Assembly: GCA_016302985.1 (NCBI GenBank) | Contig: JAEDMN010000171.1 | Coordinates: 1 to 7,197 of the forward strand | DNA from: Kiritimatiellia bacterium | GTDB lineage: Bacteria; Verrucomicrobiota; Kiritimatiellia; RFP12; UBA1067 | Length of the DNA: 7,197 nt | Reading direction: 5' to 3' | Shown: one piece after another, positions 1-6,200 of the stretch | Numbering within the stretch: the stretch's first letter is position 1 | Layout of the letters: each line of letters opens with the position of its first letter | Program-made: the position numbers and the translations under genes | Notes under the pieces: generated by a model | What the model saw: only the letters and a program-made list of their open reading frames with translations | Databases searched by the model: none | Told to the model about the DNA's origin: nothing

Positions 1-18
1 GAATTTGCAGACTTTCAT
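1..18 (-). CDS. 5' end of a gene cut by the window edge; possible aspartokinase
   Basis: Only the first six codons are visible, reading MKVCKF, and the gene continues past the left edge. The start is supported by an AAGAGG Shine-Dalgarno sequence at 27-32, eight bases upstream of the ATG, and by a -10-like TAGAAT box at 53-58. Many bacterial aspartokinases, which phosphorylate aspartate at the entry to the lysine, threonine and methionine pathways, begin MKVxKFGG. The visible residues fit that pattern but stop before the diagnostic GG[TS]S. The identity is therefore a guess from six residues. That a gene starts here is more secure than what it encodes. Confidence 0.45.
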
Positions 19-26
19 GCCTTCAA

Positions 27-58
27 CCTCTTGGGGTTCAAAATGAAGGGATATTCTA
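27..58 (-). promoter_or_regulatory. Candidate -10 box and ribosome binding site of the left-edge gene
   Basis: On the minus strand TAGAAT (53-58) matches the sigma-70 -10 consensus at five of six positions and lies in a small AT-richer patch of otherwise GC-rich DNA. AAGAGG (27-32) follows as a ribosome binding site eight bases from the ATG at 18. I find no good -35 hexamer at 16-18 bp. The implied leader is short, about 28 bases, which leaves no room for a riboswitch if this promoter is the real one. Confidence 0.35.
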
Positions 59-115
59 CCACATTCCGGCCTTCGGTGGTGGGGTCTTTGGTCGTCGGAT
101 TTTATCGTCGGCAGA

Positions 116-134
116 GACGAGCATGTATCTCGTC
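116..134. repeat. Perfect 6-bp inverted repeat between the prenyl synthase and the left-edge gene
   Basis: GACGAG (116-121) and CTCGTC (129-134) are exact reverse complements separated by seven bases. No T-run follows on either strand, so it does not look like an intrinsic terminator. It lies upstream of the candidate -10 box at 53-58, and a direct repeat TCGTCGG (92-98 and 105-111) sits between them. These could be protein-binding sites or chance in a short GC-rich spacer. Confidence 0.3.
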
Positions 135-148
135 AACGGGGGAAGCCC

Positions 149-173
149 AAAAACGGACCGGCTAGGCGGTGCG
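149..173 (-). terminator. Candidate intrinsic terminator at the end of the prenyl synthase gene
   Basis: Read on the minus strand, a seven-base stem with one mismatch (CGCACCG pairing with CGGTCCG, loop CCTAGC) is followed at once by TTTTT at 149-153. The loop contains the TAG stop codon of the prenyl synthase, so the hairpin overlaps the last codons of the gene. This is the only hairpin plus T-run I found in the window. It fits the end of the transcript carrying the repeat protein gene, glnS and the prenyl synthase gene. The stem is short and imperfect. Confidence 0.45.
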
Positions 174-932
174 GCCGACGAGGCGGGTCGCGAGGGAAGA
201 GAGGAACGTCGTGTCGCCGGGGAGGGTCGCAAGGGCCTCGACGGCGGCCTTCGTGTGGAGGAGGACGCGGCGCGTGGTCTCGGCGGCGTCGAACGGCGAA
301 TCGCCGTCCAGGAGGTCGTCCTCGTACTGGAAGGCGAGGCCGAGGTGGAGGCCGTAGGTCCGGAGGGCGGCGACCTGGTCCGGCGTGCCGCCGCCCGCGA
401 GGGCGCCCATGCAGGCCGCGGCCATGAAGAGGTCGGCCGTCTTGTGCTCGTAGACGAAGGCGACGCGGGAGTGGTCCGAACGGTCGGCCTGCAGGACGAG
501 GTCCTCGACCTGGCCGGCCACGACGCCCTGGCCGGCCCGGGCCAGCTCGGCGACGATCGCGGGGACGTTGCGGGGGGCGCGGGCCGCCGTGGCGAAGGCG
601 AGGGCCTGGAGCGCGTCCGCCGCGAGGACCGCGTTCGCCTCGCCGAACTTCGCCCACACACTCGCCTTGCCGCGGCGCTCCACGTCGTTGTCCATGCAGG
701 GCAGGTCGTCGTGGACGAGCGTGTAGGAATGGAGCAACTCGATGGCGGCGGCGGGCTGCAGGGCGTCCTCCGCGCGCCCGCCGACGGCCGTCGCCGCGGC
801 GAGGCAGATCTGGGGGCGGAGGCGCTTGCCGCCGCCCGCGACGGCCCAGCGCAGGGCGGCAGAAAGAACTTCCGGCCGTTCATCGACGGCCGGCAGCGCT
901 TCGTTCAGGGTTCTCTCGATCAGCTCCAGCAT
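162..932 (-). CDS. ispA: Short-chain (E)-prenyl diphosphate synthase, farnesyl diphosphate synthase type (IspA-like), C-terminally reduced
   Basis: This 256-residue cytoplasmic enzyme should condense isopentenyl diphosphate with allylic diphosphates to give farnesyl or geranylgeranyl diphosphate for quinones and undecaprenyl carriers. Family marks are GGKRLRP (34-40), HSYTLVHDDLPCMDND (68-83, with first Asp-rich motif D75, D76, D81), RRGKAS (86-91), KTA (164-166) and FQYEDDLLD (201-209, second Asp-rich motif). Tyrosine five residues before the first motif is typical of bacterial FPP synthases. The protein is shorter than the usual 290-300 residues. After the second Asp-rich motif the usual stretch with GK, G-x-D and GK-[ST]-[TY] is missing, and the sequence goes straight to the final helices. 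The start ATG overlaps the glnS TGA (TGATG) and has no nearby Shine-Dalgarno sequence, so translation is probably coupled to glnS. Family assignment is firm; chain length and activity are not. Confidence 0.9.
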   Translation of the reverse strand: MLELIERTLNEALPAVDERPEVLSAALRWAVAGGGKRLRPQICLAAATAVGGRAEDALQPAAAIELLHSYTLVHDDLPCMDNDVERRGKASVWAKFGEANAVLAADALQALAFATAARAPRNVPAIVAELARAGQGVVAGQVEDLVLQADRSDHSRVAFVYEHKTADLFMAAACMGALAGGGTPDQVAALRTYGLHLGLAFQYEDDLLDGDSPFDAAETTRRVLLHTKAAVEALATLPGDTTFLSSLATRLVGRTA

Positions 933-2653
933 CAGGCGGGCTTGTAGGAATCCTTGAGCGTGACCGTGCGGTTGAACACGGGCGCGCCGGGCTTCGAGTC
1001 TTTCGCATCCGCCACGAAGTAGCCGGTGCGCTCGAACTGGAAGCTCGTACCCGGCTCGGCCTGGCCGAGCGCCGGCTCGACGTAGGCCGTCAGGGTCCGG
1101 AGGGAGTCCTTGTTCATGTACTTCAGGAAGCCGTCGGAGCCGTCCTGCAGCGGATCGGGCACCGTGAAGAGACGGTCGTAGAGGCGCACCTCGGCCTTCA
1201 CGGCCGTCGCGGCGTCGACCCAGTGGATCGTGCCCTTCACCTTGCGGCCGTCGGGCGCGTTGCCGCCCCAGCTGCCCTCGTCCCACGTGCAGCGGATGAG
1301 GGAGACCTTCCCGTCGGCGTCCTTCTCGTAGCCCGTGCACTTGACGATGCAGGCGCCAGCGAGGCGGACCTCGCGGTCGGGGCCGAGGCGGAAGAACTTC
1401 TTCTCGGGATTCTCCTGGAAGTCGGCGCGGTCGATCCAGAGCTCGCGCGAGAACGGGATCTCGCGCGAGCCGGCGGACTCGTCCAGCGGATTGTTGGCCT
1501 TCGTCACCGTGCGCGAGCCCTCGAAGTTCTCGATCACGACCTTGACGGGATCCAGCACGGCCATGCGGCGCGCGGCCGTCCTGTTGAGCTCCTCGCGCAC
1601 GCACCACTCGAGCAGCGCGGGGTCGGACTCGGACTCGACCTTCGTCACGCCCACGCGCTCGCAGAACTCGCGGATCGCGGCGGGCGGGAAGCCGCGGCGG
1701 CGCATGCCGCACACGGTCGGCATGCGGGGATCGTCCCAGCCGGCGACGTGCTTCTCGGTGACCAGCTGCAGCAGGAGGCGCTTCGACATCACGGTCCACG
1801 TGATGTTCAGACGCGCGAATTCGCGCTGCTGCGGACGGATCTTGACGCCGTTCCGGACGACGAGCAGGCCCTGCTCGTCCATGCGGTCGACGACCCAGTC
1901 GTAGAGCGGGCGGTGCACCTCGAACTCGAGCGTGCACATCGAGTGCGTCACGCCCTCGAGCGCGTCCTCGATCGGATGCGCGAAGTCGTACATCGGGTAG
2001 ATGCACCACTTGTCGCCCAGATGGTAGTGGCTGACATGGCGGATGCGGTAGATGACCGGATCGCGGAAGTGGATATTCGGCGACGCCATGTCGATCTTCG
2101 CGCGCAGGCACCATTCGCCGTCCGCGTACTTCCCGTCGCGCATCTCGCGGAAGATCCGCAGGTTGCGCTCGGGGTCGGTGTCGCGCGAGGGGGAGGGCGT
2201 GCCGGGCTTCTCGGGGACGCCGCGGTACTGCTTCCACTCCTCCTGGGTGAGGTTGCAGCAGTAGGCCTGGCCGGCCTTGATCAGGTTCTCGGCAATCCGA
2301 TACATCGTGTCGAACATGTTCGACGCGTTGTAGAAGCCCGCCTCGCCGGCGTCACCGGCCCCGGACCACTGGAAGCCCAGCCAGCGGATGTCGTTCTTGA
2401 TGTTCTCGGCGTACTCGTCCGACTCCTTGGTCGGATTCGTGTCGTCAAGACGCAGATGGCATTCGCCGCCGAACAGCTTCGCCATGCCGAAGTCGACGCA
2501 GACCGCCTTGGCGTGGCCGATGTGGATGTAGCCGTTCGGCTCGGGCGGGAAGCGGGTCACGACCTGCCCGCCCGTGCGCCCCGCGGCATGGTCTTCGTCG
2601 ATCCACTGCCGCAGGAAATGACGGCTTGTATCCGAATCCTTGACTTCTTCCAT
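932..2653 (-). CDS. glnS: Glutaminyl-tRNA synthetase
   Basis: This 573-residue cytoplasmic class I synthetase charges tRNA-Gln with glutamine. The catalytic Rossmann domain carries PPEPNGYIHIGHAK (36-49, with the HIGH motif at 44-47), LRLDDTNP (67-74), CLRAKIDMASP (182-192), KWCIYPMYDFAHPIEDALEGVTHS (215-238) and VMSKR, the KMSKS-type loop, at 288-292. The C-terminal beta-barrel anticodon-binding region ends with ERTGYF (541-546) and FNRTVTL (560-566), as in E. coli GlnRS, and the length is close to that enzyme's 554. The start at 2653 follows GGAG (2659-2662) by five bases and gives a normal N-terminus. An in-frame ATG 70 codons upstream would overlap the preceding gene. Having GlnRS means the cell need not rely on the GatCAB route for Gln-tRNA. 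Bacterial GlnRS is generally traced to ancient transfer from eukaryotes. Confidence 0.97.
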   Translation of the reverse strand: MEEVKDSDTSRHFLRQWIDEDHAAGRTGGQVVTRFPPEPNGYIHIGHAKAVCVDFGMAKLFGGECHLRLDDTNPTKESDEYAENIKNDIRWLGFQWSGAGDAGEAGFYNASNMFDTMYRIAENLIKAGQAYCCNLTQEEWKQYRGVPEKPGTPSPSRDTDPERNLRIFREMRDGKYADGEWCLRAKIDMASPNIHFRDPVIYRIRHVSHYHLGDKWCIYPMYDFAHPIEDALEGVTHSMCTLEFEVHRPLYDWVVDRMDEQGLLVVRNGVKIRPQQREFARLNITWTVMSKRLLLQLVTEKHVAGWDDPRMPTVCGMRRRGFPPAAIREFCERVGVTKVESESDPALLEWCVREELNRTAARRMAVLDPVKVVIENFEGSRTVTKANNPLDESAGSREIPFSRELWIDRADFQENPEKKFFRLGPDREVRLAGACIVKCTGYEKDADGKVSLIRCTWDEGSWGGNAPDGRKVKGTIHWVDAATAVKAEVRLYDRLFTVPDPLQDGSDGFLKYMNKDSLRTLTAYVEPALGQAEPGTSFQFERTGYFVADAKDSKPGAPVFNRTVTLKDSYKPA

Positions 2654-2703
2654 CGTGGCTCCGCCTCTGCTGCTACCCGGGTCCAATCCTCGCGCCGAGG
2701 CGC
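2654..2703 (-). promoter_or_regulatory. 50-bp spacer before glnS with its ribosome binding site
   Basis: The spacer holds GGAG at 2659-2662, five bases from the glnS ATG, with a second purine-rich AGAGG just upstream. A small hairpin (CCTCG / CGAGG, 2688-2700, three-base loop) follows almost directly after the stop codon of the repeat protein gene. No T-run follows it, so it is not a convincing terminator. I see no -10/-35 pair here, which suggests glnS is transcribed from upstream of the repeat protein gene or from a promoter inside it. Confidence 0.5.
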
Positions 2704-3180
2704 TTACCAGCACCAGTTGACGAGCGGCAGGCTCGAATGCGACACGCCCGTGTCGATCGTGTTCCAGATGCCGATCTGCAGGCCCTCGAAGCGGTTGGCG
2801 TGATTGACAAGACCGAGCTGGAAGCCCTTCGCCCTGCCGCTGACACTGTTCCACAGGCCGCACTCGAAGCCGGAGAAGTCGACCTCGACGAGGTTGACCA
2901 GACCGAGCTGGAAGCCCTTCGCGTCCGTGCCCACGGAGCTGTACGCGTTGAACTGGAAACCGTTGGCGCGCTCGCGCACGCAGCCGACGATGCCGAAGTC
3001 AAAACCGCTGATGGCCTGGCATTCACCGTAAATGACGTTGGCACGGACGCCCGTGATCGTCGTGACCGCAGTCGGGAGCTGTCCCGGCGCGAAAACCGCA
3101 AGGGCCGCATAGTTGTGCGATTCCGCCTTCAGCGTCACCGCAGCCGCGAGAACCGTAAGAGCCGTCAACAGTTTCTTCAT
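2704..3180 (-). CDS. Small secreted surface-repeat protein (LA_2272-like GLQIGLxN repeats)
   Basis: This 158-residue protein has an N-terminal signal peptide: basic MKK, then a hydrophobic stretch to about residue 18, with cleavage likely near A19. The mature part from about residue 58 is built of six units of roughly 15 residues with the pattern [KS]GFQ-x-GLVN: at 59 (GFDFGIVG), 74 (GFQFNAYS), 89 (KGFQLGLVN), 104 (GFECGLWN), 119 (KGFQLGLVN) and 133 (GLQIGIWN). It ends in an aromatic tail, VNWCW. This resembles the surface repeat-containing proteins named after Leptospira LA_2272, whose function is unknown to me. Units 3 and 5 also share near-identical DNA. The start at 3180 is preferred over the ATG at 3186 because GGAG (3188-3191) is seven bases from the former and one from the latter. 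A strong promoter lies just upstream and glnS follows after 50 bp. Regular alternation of hydrophobic and polar residues suggests a beta-solenoid or outer-membrane-associated strand array; that is inference. Confidence 0.8.
   Translation of the reverse strand: MKKLLTALTVLAAAVTLKAESHNYAALAVFAPGQLPTAVTTITGVRANVIYGECQAISGFDFGIVGCVRERANGFQFNAYSSVGTDAKGFQLGLVNLVEVDFSGFECGLWNSVSGRAKGFQLGLVNHANRFEGLQIGIWNTIDTGVSHSSLPLVNWCW
2804..2922 (-). repeat. 29-bp direct repeat, one mismatch, spaced 90 bp, inside the repeat protein gene
   Basis: Positions 2804-2832 and 2894-2922 match at 28 of 29 bases, with 23 consecutive identical bases at 2810-2832 and 2900-2922. The 90-bp spacing equals 30 codons, or two 15-residue protein units, and both copies encode KGFQLGLVN. 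The intervening unit (GFECGLWN) differs. This fits a recent or conserved two-unit duplication within the coding sequence. Confidence 0.85.
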
Positions 3181-3187
3181 TTGCATT

Positions 3188-3239
3188 CTCCGTGATTTGT
3201 TGATTTCTAGATTATAATCTTCCGTTGGGGAAAAGTGAA
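3188..3239 (-). promoter_or_regulatory. Sigma-70-like promoter and ribosome binding site of the repeat protein gene
   Basis: The minus strand has TTCACT (3234-3239, four of six matches to TTGACA), a 17-bp spacer and a perfect TATAAT (3211-3216). The predicted start of transcription is near 3204. The -10 box lies inside a 10-bp perfect palindrome GATTATAATC (3210-3219). GGAG (3188-3191) sits seven bases before the ATG at 3180. This AT-rich stretch stands out from its GC-rich surroundings. It is the strongest promoter candidate in the window and probably serves glnS and the prenyl synthase gene too. Confidence 0.65.
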
Positions 3240-3246
3240 GCGGGAT

Positions 3247-6200
3247 TTAGCGGAAGTTGAGGCGGTACGCGAAGGCCTTCGCGTCGCAGGCGAACGCGAG
3301 GCGTGTCCCGTCAATCTTCCAGGACGGCGCCGCCGCGCCGTCCCCGGGCTCGACGGACTCCACGCCGACGACGCGCGCCGGGTCCATGCCGAACGCCGCA
3401 AGGTCGAACGTCGCCGAGAATCCGTCCGATCCCGGCAGCGGCGTCAGCGTCCACGCCTTCGTTCCGCGCACGAGGCGGAAGGAGCCGTCGGTCTTCACGC
3501 CGCCGAAGTCGACCGCGATGCCCGCGCGGTTGACGCCGAGCAGGCGGTCGCGCGCCACGCGGGCGTCGGCCGCCTCGGGTTCCCAGACGACGGAGGAGAC
3601 CTTCCCGTCCGCGGCGGCGACGACGAGCGTGCCGCCCTTCAGACGCTGGCCGCCGTCGTCCGGCGCGCCGCCGAGGGTCAGCCGGCCGCCGCCCTTCGGG
3701 CTGTAGGCGCCGTACCGCACCAGATAGCGGCCGGGCTTGACGTGGTCCGGCACGACGATGTCCATCGCGGCTTCATATTTCCCGGGCTTCGCCCACATCT
3801 CGTCCGTCGCGTTCAGCAGGGCCTGGAAGACGATGCCCTCCCGCTCCATGTCGGGTGCGCAGAGGTGCACAAACGTCCGGTAGCCGGCAACCGGGCGCAC
3901 CGTCTCCCACGCCACCTTCACCATAACGCGGTTCCGGCCCTTCGTCTCGGACCCGACCGTCCGCGCGACGACGGCCTGGACGGCCGTCGCGGACGGCTTG
4001 CGCGCGTCGTAGAACGCCGTGTCGCCCGCCTTCGCGTAGGCGCAGCGCACGCCGTTCCAGGAGATCACGCCCGCCGTGGCCGTCCGCGTCTTCGCGAAGT
4101 GGCCGTAGGGCGGCAGCTCGAGGCCGTTCGGCAGCGTCCAGGTGTCGTTCGTCGCGCGGTTGATCCACACTTCGCCGCCGTCGGAGAAGAAGGCGTGCTG
4201 GCGGTGGATGCTCCCCTCGTAGCGCAGGTCCAGGAACTCGGCGCGGCCGAGTTCGGCGCAGACGTCGTGCTGCAGCCAGTAGGTCTTGACCGTGTCGCGC
4301 GAGAAGGGCCCGTGGCACATCGGGTTGCGTCCGCCGATGACCGTGGTTGAGAAGTAGTCGTCGGAGGCGTAGCCGTTCAGCTCCTGGTCGCCGCCCTTGT
4401 TCCAGGCGGGTTCCGCGTAGCGGTGGCCGAGTCCCCCGGCGAAGAGGACGAAGTAGTTGTGCGTGGCGATGTCGTGCCAGGGCGTGCGTTCGGCGTCCGC
4501 GAAGTTCGCGGCGCCAAGCAGCTTCTCGGCCGTGAAATGGTCGCTCTGGCCCGCGTCGAGCACGCCGACGAGGTGGTCCTGGCCCGCCTCGCTGATGCAG
4601 ACGGCATCCGGCCGGCGGTAGCCCTCGCGGTAGGTCTGGTAGGCCTCGCCCCAGCGGTAGGAGGTCTCCATCTTGTCGTGGAAGCGGCCCTGCCGATCGA
4701 GGTAGTCAAAGGGACCGTGCGCCGTGAGCACGTCGATGAAGACGGCGTCCGGGTCGCAGCCGTCCCGCAGCAGCTTCGCGTTGCGGAGGCACCAGGGACG
4801 GAACGCATGCGGCGCCCAGCGGTAGGACTGCGCGTGGCGGCCGGGATTGAACCACGCCTTCTGCGGCGTGCCGTCCAGGTTGAAGACGACGAGGTCGTAG
4901 GAGTAGTTGTCGCAGTCGGGATAGATGTCCGTGTAGTTGTCGTGCGGACAGAACAGCATCCCGTTCCGGCGGCAGGCGTCGCGCATGTCGCAGAAGGCCT
5001 TCGCGTCGCCGCGGGGCGGCCAGATCTCGGGCAGGCGGTAGTCGTAGCCCCAGGCCTGCCAGTCGTGCTTCACGAAGACGGCATCGACCAGGCCGTACTT
5101 CGCGGCCTGCTCCAGGTCCTTCGCGGCCTTCGCGTAGTCGCCGCTCCACTGGTCGAGGCACATGCGCGAGCCGAGCAGGTCGCGGCCGGGGCTCTTGCGG
5201 TAGCCGGAGACGGCGCGGAAGCGGCGGCCGGCCTCGAAGGCGCCCTTCGACGAGGGCACGAACGTGAACGTCGCGTCGTGGTGGGCGCACAGCGCGAAGT
5301 GGCCGTTCGCGCCGTCGCAGAAGAGGTAGTCCGGCGGCACGTCCACGGCCTGGAGGACGGAAAGTCCGTTCGCGTAGTCGGCGGCCACGTGGCGCGTGGA
5401 GAGTCCGAATCCGCTCGCATGGAGCGTGAACTTCTTCGGCTCCTCGACGACGTTGCCGAAGCCCGCGTAGACGCGGAACGGCTTCTCGGAGGCGGGCCCG
5501 ACGCCGAGTTCGGAGATGCGCGGGAATCCGTCCGCCCCGCGCGGGCGGCCGGGCAGGGACCAGGAGATGCGCAGCGTGCCCTTCTCGGCGCGGACCGTGG
5601 CCTGCGGGTCGAGGAGCGAGCCGTCCTCCGTCTCCGTCCGCGCGGTGAAGCCGCGGTACGTCACGACGCGCGAACCGTCGGTGAACGCGAGCACGCCGTC
5701 GATCAGGCCGCGCGGTCCGAAGACGACACCGGCGCCGTAGACGTCGCCGGACGCCGTCTCGAGGCGGTAGCCGGCCGCGACGCCGTCGGAGGGCCGTGCG
5801 GCGCAGGACCCGCCCGCGCGGGCCTTCTTCGCCGCATCCAGGGCCAGCGTCTCGCGCGTCTTCCAGCCGGCCTCGTCCGTCCTTTCGGGCTGGAGGCCGA
5901 TGCGCAGCCGCACGTCGCCCCAGCCGCCACCGTCGCAGCAGGTGTTCATCTTCGGACCGGGGCCCGTCCAGAGGCGCAGCGCGATCTGCTTCCCGGCCCA
6001 GGGCGTGAGGTCGCCGGCCATCTCCTGCCACGTCGTCTTCTGCGTCACGAGCTGGGAACAGACGAGCTTCGGCTCCTGCCCAGCCGCCACGGCGTAGACG
6101 CGGTACTCGACGCCGTCGGAGGGCGGCTGGTCGCCGTTGTCGACGAGGAAGTTCGCGCAGCTGAACGAAAGCGGCGTGACCGCGGGGAGGTCCAGCGGAA

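Noticed and set aside
123..947. Plus-strand open frame opposite the prenyl synthase gene
   Set aside because: It is a shadow of the prenyl synthase with no motifs of its own.
162..2237. A single 691-codon frame that would fuse an extra 435-residue N-terminal region to the prenyl synthase
   Set aside because: The upstream part is glnS read in the wrong phase. The real start is the ATG at 932, where family similarity begins.
1223..2803. 526-codon open frame on the plus strand opposite glnS
   Set aside because: It is antisense to a clearly identified glutaminyl-tRNA synthetase and its composition is that of a shadow.
932..2863. Longer glnS with 70 extra N-terminal residues
   Set aside because: The extension overlaps the repeat protein gene, has no similarity to GlnRS, and the ATG at 2653 has a well-placed GGAG.
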